Assembly (NCBI GenBank): GCA_963170055.1 | Contig: CAUJGJ010000444.1 | Coordinates: 5,856,618 to 5,920,617, forward strand | Length of the DNA: 64,000 bases | Source: Halisarca cf. caerulea | Lineage: Eukaryota > Porifera > Demospongiae > Chondrillida > Halisarcidae | Direction of reading: 5' to 3' | Part shown: positions 14,301 through 28,255 of the stretch, piece by piece | How the letters are laid out: each line of letters opens with the position of its first letter | How positions within the stretch are numbered: position 1 is the first letter of the stretch | Program-made: the position numbers and the translations under genes | The notes under the pieces: generated by a model | Database searches by the model: none | What the model was told of the DNA's origin: nothing | What the model saw: only the letters and a program-made list of their open reading frames with translations

Positions 14301-14944
14301 CAGTGGACACGCACGAAGTTTCTGAAGTGCTGTGGGCGTATTTGTGTACTATTGGATATGCTGGTGCTAATACCAATATTTGGCACTAGCACCACTCACA
14401 TTCCAAGTAGACACACATGAAGTTTCTGAAGTGCTGTGGGCATATTTGTGTAGAGTTGGATATGGTGGTTCTAAGACCAATATTTGGAACTAGCACCACG
14501 CACATTGTCAGTGGAATCACATGAAGTTTCTGAAGTGCTGTGGGCATATTTGTGTAGAGTTGGATATGGTGGTTCTAAGACCAATATTTGGAACTAGCAC
14601 CACGCACATTGTCAGTGGACACACATGAAGATTCTGAAGTGCTGTGGGCATATATTTGTGTAGAGTTGAATATGGTGGTTCTAAGACCAATATTTGAAAC
14701 TAGCACCATGCACATTGTCAGTGGACACGCATGAAGTTTCTGAAGTGTTGTGGGCATATTTGTGTAGTGTTGGATATGGTGTTTCTAAGACTAATGTTTG
14801 GCACTAGCACCAAGTACATTGTCAGTGGACACACATGAAGTTTCTGAAGTACTTTGGGCGTATTTGTGTAGTGTTTCTGAAGTGCTGTGGGCGTATTTGT
14901 GTAGTGTTGGATATGGCGGTTCTAAGACCAATATTTGGCACTAG

Positions 14945-17900
14945 CACCACGCACATTCCCAGTGGACACTCATGAAGTTTCTGAAGTGCTGTGGGCATAT
15001 TTGTGTAGTGTTGGATATGGTGGTTCTAAGACTAATGTTTGGCACTAGCACCAAGCACATTCCCAGTGGACACGCATGAAGTTTCTGAAGTACTGTGGGC
15101 GTATTTTTGTACTGTTAATATTATGGATATGGTGGTTATAAGACCAATATGTGGTTCTAGCACCACGCACATTGTCAGTAGACACACATGAAGTTTCTAA
15201 AGTGCTGTGGGCGTATTTGTATAGGGTTTAATATGCTGGTGATTAGACCAATACTTGGTACTAGCACCACGCACATTCCCAGGGGACACACATGAAGTTT
15301 CTGAAGTGGTGTGGGCATATTTGTGTAGTGTTGGATACGCTGGTGCTAATACCAATATTTGGCACTAGCACCATGCACATTCTCAGTGGACACACATGAA
15401 GTTTCTGAAGTGCTGTGGGCATATTTGTGTAGAGTTGGATATGGTGGTTCTAAGACCAATATTTGGAACTAGCACCACGCACATTGTCAGTGGACACACA
15501 TGAAGTTTCTGAAGTACTGTGGGTGTATTTGTGTAGTGTTTCTGAAGTTCTGTGGGCGTATTTGTGTAGTGTTGGATATAGTGGTTCTAAGACCAATGTT
15601 TGACACTAGCACCACGCACATTCCCAGTGGACACACATGAAGTTTCTGAAGTGCTGTGAGCGTATTTATGTAGTGTTGGATATGGTGGTTCTAAGACCAA
15701 AATTTGGCACTAGCACCACTCACATTCCCCGTGGATACACATGAAGTTTCCGAAGTGTTGTGTGCATATTTGTGTAGTGTTGGATATGGTGGTTCTAAGA
15801 CCAATGTTTGGCACTAGCACTACGCACATTCCCAGTGGACACGCATGAAGTTTCTGAAGTGCTGTGGGTGTATTTGTGTAGTGTTGGATACGCTGGTGCT
15901 AATACCAATATTTCGCACTAGCACCATGCACATTGTCAGTGGACACACATGAAGTTTCTGAAGTGCTGTGGGCATATTTGTGTAGAGTTGGATATGGTGG
16001 TTCTAAGACCAATATTTGGAACTAGCACCACGCACATTCCCAGTGGACACACATGAAGATTCTGAAGTGCTGTGAGTATATATTTGTTTAGAGTTGAATA
16101 TGGTGGTTCTAAGACGAATATTTGAAACTAGCACCATGCACATTGTCAGTGGACACACATGAAGTTTCTGAAGTACTGTGGGCGTATTTGTGTAGTGTTT
16201 CTGAAGTGCTGTGGGCGTATTTGTGTAGTGTTGGATATGGCGGTTCTAAGACCAATGTTTGGCACTAGCACCACGCACATTCCCAGTGGACACACATGAA
16301 GTTTCTGAAGTGCAGTGGGCATATTTGTGTAGTGTTGGATATGGTGGTTCTAAGACCAATGTTTGGCACTAGCACCACGCACATTCCCAGTGGACACGCA
16401 TGAAGTTTCTGAAGTACTGTAGGCGTATTTTTGTACTGTTAATATTATGGATATGGTGGTTCTAAGACCAATATTTGAAACTAGCACCACGCACATTGTC
16501 AGTGGACACACATGAAGTTTCTGAAGTACTGTGGGCGTATTTGTGTAGTGTTTCTGAAGTGCTGTGGGCGTATTTGTGTAGTGTTGGATATGGTGGTTCT
16601 AAGACCAAAATTTGGCACTAGCACCACTCACATTCCCCGTGGACACACATGAAGTTTCCGAAGTGTTGTGGGCATATTTGTGTAGAGTTGGATATGGTGG
16701 TTCTAAGACCAATGTTTGGCACTAGCACCACGCACATTCCCAGTGGACACGCATGAAGTTTCTGAAGTGCTGTGGGTGTATTTGTGTAGTGTTGGATACG
16801 CTGGTGCTAATACCAATATTTGACACTAGCACCACGCACATTCCCAGTAGACACGCATTAAGTTTTTGAAGTACTGTGGGTGTATTTTTGTACTGTTGGA
16901 TATGGTGGTTCTAAGACCAATATTTGGCACTAGCACCGCGCACATTCCCAGTGGACACACATGAAGTTTCTGAAGTGTTGTGGGCGTATCTGTGTAGTGT
17001 TAAATATGCCAGTGTTAAGACCAATATTTCGCAATAGCACCACTCACATTCCCCGTGGATACACATGAAGTTTCCGAAGTGTTGTGTGCATATTTGTGTA
17101 GTGTTGGATATGGTGGTTCTAAGACCAATGTTTGGCACTAGCACTACGCACATTCCCAGTGGACACGCATGAAGTTTCTGAAGTGCTGTGGGTGTATTTG
17201 TGTAGTGTTGGATACGCTGGTGCTAATACCAATATTTGACACTAGCACCACGCACATTCCCAGTAGACACGCATTAAGTTTTTGAAGTACTGTGGGTGTA
17301 TTTTTGTACTGTTGGATATGGTGGTTCTAAGACCAATATTTGGCACTAGCACCGCGCACATTCCCAGTGGACACACATGAAGTTTCTGAAGTGTTGTGGG
17401 CGTATCTGTGTAGTGTTAAATATGCCAGTGTTAAGACCAATATTTCGCAATAGCACCATACACATTCCCAGTGGACACGCACGAAGTTTCTGAAGTGCTG
17501 TGGGCGTATTTGTGTACTATTGGATATGCTGGTGCTAATACCAATATTTGGCACTAGCACCACTCACATTCCAAGTAGACACACATGAAGTTTCTGAAGT
17601 GCTGTGGGCATATTTGTGTAGAGTTGGATATGGTGGTTCTAAGACCAATATTTGGAACTAGCACCACGCACATTGTCAGTGGACACACATGAAGTTTCTG
17701 AAGTGCTGTGGGCATATTTGTGTAGAGTTGGATATGGTTGTTCTAAGACCAATATTTGGAACTAGCACCACGCACATTGTCAGTGGACACACATGAAGAT
17801 TCTGAAGTGCTGTGGGCATATATTTGTGTAGAGTTGAATATGGTGGTTCTAAGACCAATATTTGAAACTAGCACCATGCACATTGTCAGTGGACACACAT

Positions 17901-20900
17901 GAAGTTTCTGAAGTACTGTGGGCGTATTTGTGTAGTGTTTCTGAAGTGCTGTGGGCGTATTTGTGTAGTGTTGGATATGGTGGTTCTAAGACCAAAATTT
18001 GGCACTAGCACCACGCACATTCCCAGTGGACACGCATGAAGTTTCTGAAGTGCAGTGGGCATATTTGTGTAGTGTTTGATATGGTGGTTCTAAGACCAAT
18101 ATTTGGAACTAGCACCACGCAAATTGTCGGTGGACACACATGAAATTTCTGAAGTACTGTGGGCGTATTTGTGTAGTGTTGGATACGCTGGTGCTAATAC
18201 CAATATTTGGCACTAGCACCACGCACATTCCCAGTGGACACACATTAAGTTTCTGAAGTGTTGTGGGCGTATCTGTGTAGTGTTAAATATGCCAGTGTTA
18301 AGACCAATATTTCGCAATAGCACCATACACATTCCCAGTTGACACGCACGAAGTTTCTGAAGTGCTGTGGGCGTATCTGTGTACTATTGGATATGCTGGT
18401 GCTAATACCAATATTTGGCACTAGCACCACTCACATTCCAAGTAGACACACATGAAGTTTCTGAAGTGCTGTGGGCATATTTGTGTAGAGTTGGATATGG
18501 TGGTTCTAAGACCAATATTTGGAACTAGCACCACGCACATTCCCAGTGGACACTCATGAAGTTTCTGAAGTGCTGTGGGCATATTTGTGTAGTGTTGGAT
18601 ATGGTGGTTCTAAGACTAATGTTTGGCACTAGCACCAAGCACATTCCCAGTGGACACGCATGAAGTTTCTGAAGTACTGTGGGCGTATTTTTGTACTGTT
18701 AATATTATGGATATGGTGGTTATAAGACCAATATGTGGTTCTAGCACCACGCACATTGTCAGTAGACACACATGAAGTTTCTAAAGTGCTGTGGGCGTAT
18801 TTGTATAGGGTTTAATATGCTGGTGATTAGACCAATACTTGGTACTAGCACCACGCACATTCCCAGGGGACACACATGAAGTTTCTGAAGTGGTGTGGGC
18901 ATATTTGTGTAGTGTTGGATACGCTGGTGCTAATACCAATATTTGGCACTAGCACCATGCACATTCTCAGTGGACACACATGAAGTTTCTGAAGTGCTGT
19001 GGGCATATTTGTGTAGAGTTGGATATGGTGGTTCTAAGACCAATATTTGGAACTAGCACCACGCACATTGTCAGTGGACACACATGAAGTTTCTGAAGTA
19101 CTGTGGGTGTATTTGTGTAGTGTTTCTGAAGTTCTGTGGGCGTATTTGTGTAGTGTTGGATATAGTGGTTCTAAGACCAATGTTTGACACTAGCACCACG
19201 CACATTCCCAGTGGACACACATGAAGTTTCTGAAGTGCTGTGAGCGTATTTATGTAGTGTTGGATATGGTGGTTCTAAGACCAAAATTTGGCACTAGCAC
19301 CACTCACATTCCCCGTGGATACACATGAAGTTTCCGAAGTGTTGTGTGCATATTTGTGTAGTGTTGGATATGGTGGTTCTAAGACCAATGTTTGGCACTA
19401 GCACTACGCACATTCCCAGTGGACACGCATGAAGTTTCTGAAGTGCTGTGGGTGTATTTGTGTAGTGTTGGATACGCTGGTGCTAATACCAATATTTCGC
19501 ACTAGCACCATGCACATTGTCAGTGGACACACATGAAGTTTCTGAAGTGCTGTGGGCATATTTGTGTAGAGTTGGATATGGTGGTTCTAAGACCAATATT
19601 TGGAACTAGCACCACGCACATTCCCAGTGGACACACATGAAGATTCTGAAGTGCTGTGAGTATATATTTGTTTAGAGTTGAATATGGTGGTTCTAAGACG
19701 AATATTTGAAACTAGCACCATGCACATTGTCAGTGGACACACATGAAGTTTCTGAAGTACTGTGGGCGTATTTGTGTAGTGTTTCTGAAGTGCTGTGGGC
19801 GTATTTGTGTAGTGTTGGATATGGCGGTTCTAAGACCAATGTTTGGCACTAGCACCACGCACATTCCCAGTGGACACACATGAAGTTTCTGAAGTGCAGT
19901 GGGCATATTTGTGTAGTGTTGGATATGGTGGTTCTAAGACCAATGTTTGGCACTAGCACCACGCACATTCCCAGTGGACACGCATGAAGTTTCTGAAGTA
20001 CTGTAGGCGTATTTTTGTACTGTTAATATTATGGATATGGTGGTTCTAAGACCAATATTTGAAACTAGCACCACGCACATTGTCAGTGGACACACATGAA
20101 GTTTCTGAAGTACTGTGGGCGTATTTGTGTAGTGTTTCTGAAGTGCTGTGGGCGTATTTGTGTAGTGTTGGATATGGTGGTTCTAAGACCAAAATTTGGC
20201 ACTAGCACCACTCACATTCCCCGTGGACACACATGAAGTTTCCGAAGTGTTGTGGGCATATTTGTGTAGAGTTGGATATGGTGGTTCTAAGACCAATGTT
20301 TGGCACTAGCACCACGCACATTCCCAGTGGACACGCATGAAGTTTCTGAAGTGCTGTGGGTGTATTTGTGTAGTGTTGGATACGCTGGTGCTAATACCAA
20401 TATTTGACACTAGCACCACGCACATTCCCAGTAGACACGCATTAAGTTTTTGAAGTACTGTGGGTGTATTTTTGTACTGTTGGATATGGTGGTTCTAAGA
20501 CCAATATTTGGCACTAGCACCGCGCACATTCCCAGTGGACACACATGAAGTTTCTGAAGTGTTGTGGGCGTATCTGTGTAGTGTTAAATATGCCAGTGTT
20601 AAGACCAATATTTCGCAATAGCACCACTCACATTCCCCGTGGATACACATGAAGTTTCCGAAGTGTTGTGTGCATATTTGTGTAGTGTTGGATATGGTGG
20701 TTCTAAGACCAATGTTTGGCACTAGCACTACGCACATTCCCAGTGGACACGCATGAAGTTTCTGAAGTGCTGTGGGTGTATTTGTGTAGTGTTGGATACG
20801 CTGGTGCTAATACCAATATTTGACACTAGCACCACGCACATTCCCAGTAGACACGCATTAAGTTTTTGAAGTACTGTGGGTGTATTTTTGTACTGTTGGA

Positions 20901-22112
20901 TATGGTGGTTCTAAGACCAATATTTGGCACTAGCACCGCGCACATTCCCAGTGGACACACATGAAGTTTCTGAAGTGTTGTGGGCGTATCTGTGTAGTGT
21001 TAAATATGCCAGTGTTAAGACCAATATTTCGCAATAGCACCATACACATTCCCAGTGGACACGCACGAAGTTTCTGAAGTGCTGTGGGCGTATTTGTGTA
21101 CTATTGGATATGCTGGTGCTAATACCAATATTTGGCACTAGCACCACTCACATTCCAAGTAGACACACATGAAGTTTCTGAAGTGCTGTGGGCATATTTG
21201 TGTAGAGTTGGATATGGTGGTTCTAAGACCAATATTTGGAACTAGCACCACGCACATTGTCAGTGGACACACATGAAGTTTCTGAAGTGCTGTGGGCATA
21301 TTTGTGTAGAGTTGGATATGGTTGTTCTAAGACCAATATTTGGAACTAGCACCACGCACATTGTCAGTGGACACACATGAAGATTCTGAAGTGCTGTGGG
21401 CATATATTTGTGTAGAGTTGAATATGGTGGTTCTAAGACCAATATTTGAAACTAGCACCATGCACATTGTCAGTGGACACACATGAAGTTTCTGAAGTAC
21501 TGTGGGCGTATTTGTGTAGTGTTTCTGAAGTGCTGTGGGCGTATTTGTGTAGTGTTGGATATGGTGGTTCTAAGACCAAAATTTGGCACTAGCACCACGC
21601 ACATTCCCAGTGGACACGCATGAAGTTTCTGAAGTGCAGTGGGCATATTTGTGTAGTGTTTGATATGGTGGTTCTAAGACCAATATTTGGAACTAGCACC
21701 ACGCAAATTGTCGGTGGACACACATGAAATTTCTGAAGTACTGTGGGCGTATTTGTGTAGTGTTGGATACGCTGGTGCTAATACCAATATTTGGCACTAG
21801 CACCACGCACATTCCCAGTGGACACACATTAAGTTTCTGAAGTGTTGTGGGCGTATCTGTGTAGTGTTAAATATGCCAGTGTTAAGACCAATATTTCGCA
21901 ATAGCACCATACACATTCCCAGTTGACACGCACGAAGTTTCTGAAGTGCTGTGGGCGTATCTGTGTACTATTGGATATGCTGGTGCTAATACCAATATTT
22001 GGCACTAGCACCACTCACATTCCAAGTAGACACACATGAAGTTTCTGAAGTGCTGTGGGCATATTTGTGTAGAGTTGGATATGGTGGTTCTAAGACCAAT
22101 ATTTGGAACTAG
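14945..22112 (+). repeat. 3,584-bp higher-order repeat, two tandem copies
   Basis: About 14,945-18,528 repeats at 18,529-22,112. The unusual unit ataagaccaatatgtggttc at about 15,140 recurs at about 18,724, and many other markers keep the 3,584-bp offset. The same family also appears in part at 11,750-14,400, with an offset of 3,168, four monomers shorter. A three-monomer block around 13,281-13,592 is present in one relative and absent in the next. Confidence 0.85.
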
Positions 22113-25100
22113 CACCACGCACATTGTCAGTGGACACACATGAAGTTTCTGAAGTGCTGTGGGCATATTTGTGTAGAGTTGGATATGGTGGTTCTAAGAC
22201 CAATATTTGGAACTAGCACCACGCACATTGTCAGTGGACACACATGAAGATTCTGAAGTGCTGTGGGCATATATTTGTGTAGAGTTGAATATGGTGGTTC
22301 TAAGACCAATATTTGAAACTAGCACCATGCACATTGTCAGTGGACACGCATGAAGTTTCTGAAGTGTTGTGGGCATATTTGTGTAGTGTTGGATATGGTG
22401 TTTCTAAGACTAATGTTTGGCACTAGCACCAAGTACATTGTCAGTGGACACACATGAAGTTTCTGAAGTACTTTGGGCGTATTTGTGTAGTGTTTCTGAA
22501 GTGCTGTGGGCGTATTTGTGTAGTGTTGGATATGGTGGTTCTAAGACCAAAATTTGGCACTAGCACCACGCACATTCCCAGTGGACACGCATGAAGTTTC
22601 TGAAGTGCAGTGGGCATATTTGTGTAGTGTTTGATATGGTGGTTCTAAGACCAATATTTGGAACTAGCACCACGCAAATTGTCGGTGGACACACATGAAG
22701 TTTCTGAAGTGCTGTGAGCGTATTTATGTAGTGTTTGATATGGTGGTTCTAAGACCAAAATTTGGCACTAGCACCACTCACATTCCCCGTGGATACACAT
22801 GAAGTTTCCGAAGTGTTGTGTGCATATTTGTGTAGTGTTGGATATGGTGGTTCTAAGACCAATGTTTGGCACTAGCACTACGCACATTCCCAGTGGACAC
22901 GCATGAAGTTTCTGAAGTGCTGTGGGTGTATTTGTGTAGTGTTGGATACGCTGGTGCTAATACCAATGTTTGGCACTAGCACTACGCACATTCCCAGTGG
23001 ACACGCATGAAGTTTCTGAAGTGCTGTGGGTGTATTTGTGTAGTGTTGGATACGCTGGTGCTAATACCAATATTTCGCACTAGCACCATGCACATTGTCA
23101 GTGGACACACATGAAGTTTCTGAAGTGCTGTGGGCATATTTGTGTAGAGTTGGATATGGTGGTTCTAAGACCAATATTTGGAACTAGCACCACGCACATT
23201 CCCAGTGGACACACATGAAGATTCTGAAGTGCTGTGAGTATATATTTGTTTAGAGTTGAATATGGTGGTTCTAAGACGAATATTTGAAACTAGCACCATG
23301 CACATTGTCAGTGGACACACATGAAGTTTCTGAAGTACTGTGGGCGTATTTGTGTAGTGTTTCTGAAGTGCTGTGGGCGTATTTGTGTAGTGTTGGATAT
23401 GGCGGTTCTAAGACCAATGTTTGGCACTAGCACCACGCACATTCCCAGTGGACACACATGAAGTTTCTGAAGTGCAGTGGGCATATTTGTGTAGTGTTGG
23501 ATATGGTGGTTCTAAGACCAATGTTTGGCACTAGCACCACGCACATTCCCAGTGGACACGCATGAAGTTTCTGAAGTACTGTAGGCGTATTTTTGTACTG
23601 TTAATATTATGGATATGGTGGTTCTAAGACCAATATTTGAAACTAGCACCACGCACATTGTCAGTGGACACACATGAAGTTTCTGAAGTACTGTGGGCGT
23701 ATTTGTGTAGTGTTTCTGAAGTGCTGTGGGCGTATTTGTGTAGTGTTGGATATGGTGGTTCTAAGACCAAAATTTGGCACTAGCACCACTCACATTCCCC
23801 GTGGACACACATGAAGTTTCCGAAGTGTTGTGGGCATATTTGTGTAGAGTTGGATATGGTGGTTCTAAGACCAATGTTTGGCACTAGCACCACGCACATT
23901 CCCAGTGGACACACATGAAGTTTGTGAAGTGCTGTGGGCGTATTTGTGTAGTGTTGGATACGCTGGTGCTAATACCAATATTTGACACTAGCACCACGCA
24001 CATTCCCAGTAGACACGCATTAAGTTTTTGAAGTACTGTGGGCGTATTTTTGTACTGTTGGATATGGTGGTTCTAAGACCAATATTTGGCACTAGCACCA
24101 CGCACATTCCCAGTGGACACACATGAAGTTTCTGAAGTGTTGTGGGCGTATCTGTGTAGTGTTAAATATGCCAGTGTTAAGACCAATATTTCGCAATAGC
24201 ACCATGCACATACCCATTGGACACGCATGAAGTTTCTGAAGTGCTGTGGGCGTATTTGTGTACTATTGGATATGCTGGTGCTAATACCAATGTTTGGCAC
24301 TAGCACCACTCACATTCCAAGTAGACACACATGAATTTTCTGAAGTGCTGTGGGCATATTTGTGTAGAGTTGGATATGGTGGTTCTAAGACCAATATTTG
24401 GAACTAGCACCACGCACATTGTCAGTGGACACACATGAAGTTTCTGAAGTGCTGTGGGTATATTTGTGTAGAGTTGGATATGGTGGTTCTAAGACCAATA
24501 TTTGGTTCTAGCACCACACAAATTGTAAGTGGACACACATGAAGTTTCTGAAGTACTGTGGGCGTATTTGTGTAGTGTTGGATATGGTGGTTCTAAGACC
24601 AAAATTTTGCACTAGCACCACGCACATTCCCAGTGGACACACATGAAGTTTCTGAAGTGCTGTGAGCGTATTTATGTAGTGTTTGATATGGTGGTTCTAA
24701 GACCAAAATTTGGCACTAGCACCACTCACATTCCCCGTGGATACACATGAAGTTTCCGAAGTGTTGTGTGCATATTTGTGTAGTGTTGGATATGGTGGTT
24801 CTAAGACCAATGTTTGGCACTAGCACTACGCACATTCCCAGTGCACACGCATGAAGTTTCTGAAGTGCTGTGGGTGTATTTGTGTAGTGTTGGATACGCT
24901 GGTGCTAATACCAATATTTGGCACTAGTACCATGCACATTGTCAGTGGACACACATGAAGTTTCTGAAGTGCTGTGGGCATATTTGTGTAGAGTTGGATA
25001 TGGTGGTTCTAAGACCAATATTTGGAACTAGCACCACGCACATTCCCAGTGGACACACATGAATATTCTGAAGTGCTGTGAGTATATATTTGTTTAGAGT

Positions 25101-25763
25101 TGAATATGGTGGTTCTAAGACGAATATTTGAAACTAGCACCATGCACATTGTCAGTGGACACACATGAAGTTTCTGAAGTACTGTGGGCGTATTTGTGTA
25201 GTGTTGGATATGGTGGTTCTAAGACCAATGTTTGGCACTAGCACCACGCACATTCCCAGTGGACACGCATGAAGTTTCTGAAGTACTGTGGGCGTATTTT
25301 TGTACTGTTAATATTATGGATATGGTGGTTATAAGACCAATATGTGGTTCTAGCACCACGCACATTGTCAGTAGACACACATGAAGTTTCTAAAGTGCTG
25401 TAGGCGTATTTGTATAGGGTTTAATATGCTGGTGATTAGACCAATACTTGGTACTAGCACCACGCACATTCCCAGGGGACACACATGAAGTTTCTGAAGT
25501 GGTGTGGGCATATTTGTGTAGTGTTGGATACGCTGGTGCTAATACCAATATTTGGCACTAGCACCATGCACATTCTCAGTGGACACACATGAAGTTTCTG
25601 AAGTGCTGTGGGCATATTTGTGTAGAGTTGGATATGGTGGTTCTAAGACCAAAATTTGGAACTAGCACCACGCACATTGTCAGTGGACACACATGAAGTT
25701 TCTGAAGTGCTGTGGGCATATTTGTGTAGAGTTGGATATGGTGGTTCTAAGACCAATATTTGG

Positions 25764-27264
25764 CACTAGCACTACGCACATTCCCAGTGGACACGCATGA
25801 AGTTTCTGAAGTGCTGTGGGTGTATTTGTGTAGTGTTGGATACGCTGGTGCTAATACCAATATTTGACACTAGCACCACGCACATTCCCAGTAGACACGC
25901 ATTAAGTTTTTGAAGTACTGTGGGTGTATTTTTGTACTGTTGGATATGGTGGTTCTAAGACCAATATTTGGCACTAGCACCGCGCACATTCCCAGTGGAC
26001 ACACATGAAGTTTCTGAAGTGTTGTGGGCGTATCTGTGTAGTGTTAAATATGCCAGTGTTAAGACCAATATTTCGCAATAGCACCATACACATTCCCAGT
26101 GGACACGCACGAAGTTTCTGAAGTGCTGTGGGCGTATTTGTGTACTATTGGATATGCTGGTGCTAATACCAATATTTGGCACTAGCACCACTCACATTCC
26201 AAGTAGACACACATGAAGTTTCTGAAGTGCTGTGGGCATATTTGTGTAGAGTTGGATATGGTGGTTCTAAGACCAATATTTGGAACTAGCACCACGCACA
26301 TTGTCAGTGGACACACATGAAGTTTCTGAAGTGCTGTGGGCATATTTGTGTAGAGTTGGATATGGTTGTTCTAAGACCAATATTTGGAACTAGCACCACG
26401 CACATTGTCAGTGGACACACATGAAGATTCTGAAGTGCTGTGGGCATATATTTGTGTAGAGTTGAATATGGTGGTTCTAAGACCAATATTTGAAACTAGC
26501 ACCATGCACATTGTCAGTGGACACACATGAAGTTTCTGAAGTACTGTGGGCGTATTTGTGTAGTGTTTCTGAAGTGCTGTGGGCGTATTTGTGTAGTGTT
26601 GGATATGGTGGTTCTAAGACCAAAATTTGGCACTAGCACCACGCACATTCCCAGTGGACACGCATGAAGTTTCTGAAGTGCAGTGGGCATATTTGTGTAG
26701 TGTTTGATATGGTGGTTCTAAGACCAATATTTGGAACTAGCACCACGCAAATTGTCGGTGGACACACATGAAATTTCTGAAGTACTGTGGGCGTATTTGT
26801 GTAGTGTTGGATACGCTGGTGCTAATACCAATATTTGGCACTAGCACCACGCACATTCCCAGTGGACACACATTAAGTTTCTGAAGTGTTGTGGGCGTAT
26901 CTGTGTAGTGTTAAATATGCCAGTGTTAAGACCAATATTTCGCAATAGCACCATACACATTCCCAGTTGACACGCACGAAGTTTCTGAAGTGCTGTGGGC
27001 GTATCTGTGTACTATTGGATATGCTGGTGCTAATACCAATATTTGGCACTAGCACCACTCACATTCCAAGTAGACACACATGAAGTTTCTGAAGTGCTGT
27101 GGGCATATTTGTGTAGAGTTGGATATGGTGGTTCTAAGACCAATATTTGGAACTAGCACCACGCACATTGTAAGTGGACACACATGAAGTTTCTGAAGTG
27201 CTGTGGGCATATTTGTGTAGAGTTGGATATGGTGGTTCTAAGACCAATATTTGGAACTAGCACC
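25764..27264 (+). repeat. copy of satellite block 20,720-22,220 (offset 5,044)
   Basis: About 1.5 kb here matches 20,720-22,220 at an offset of 5,044. It includes the unusual cattaagtttctgaagtgttg unit at 26,872 (21,828 in the other copy). Downstream the match resumes one monomer out of register, which marks a later single-unit deletion or gain. Confidence 0.78.
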
Positions 27265-28255
27265 ATGCACATTGTCAGTGGACACGCATGAAGTTTCTGA
27301 AGTGTTGTGGGCATATTTGTGTAGTGTTGGATATGGTGTTTCTAAGACTAATGTTTGGCACTAGCACCAAGTACATTGTCAGTGGACACACATGAAGTTT
27401 CTGAAGTACTTTGGGCGTATTTGTGTAGTGTTTCTGAAGTGCTGTGGGCGTATTTGTGTAGTGTTGGATATGGCGGTTCTAAGACCAATCTTTGGCACTA
27501 GCACCACGCACATTCCCAGTGGACACTCATGAAGTTTCTGAAGTGCTGTGGGCATATTTGTGTAGTGTTGGATATGGTGGTTCTAAGACTAATGTTTGGC
27601 ACTAGCACCAAGCACATTCCCAGTGGACACGCATGAAGTTTCTGAAGTACTGTGGGCGTATTTTTGTACTGTTAATATTATGGATATGGTGGTTATAAGA
27701 CCAATATGTGGTTCTAGCACCACGCACATTGTCAGTAGACACACATGAAGTTTCTAAAGTGCTGTGGGCGTATTTGTATAGGGTTTAATATGCTGGTGAT
27801 TAGACCAATACTTGGTACTAGCACCACGCACATTCCCAGGGGACACACATGAAGTTTCTGAAGTGGTGTGGGCATATTTGTGTAGTGTTGGATACGCTGG
27901 TGCTAATACCAATATTTGGCACTAGCACCATGCACATTCTCAGTGGACACACATGAAGTTTCTGAAGTGCTGTGGGCATATTTGTGTAGAGTTGGATATG
28001 GTGGTTCTAAGACCAATATTTGGAACTAGCACCACGCACATTGTCAGTGGACACACATGAAGTTTCTGAAGTACTGTGGGTGTATTTGTGTAGTGTTTCT
28101 GAAGTTCTGTGGGCGTATTTGTGTAGTGTTGGATATAGTGGTTCTAAGACCAATGTTTGACACTAGCACCACGCACATTCCCAGTGGACACACATGAAGT
28201 TTCTGAAGTGCTGTGTGCATATTTGTGTAGTGTTGGATATGGTGGTTCTAAGACC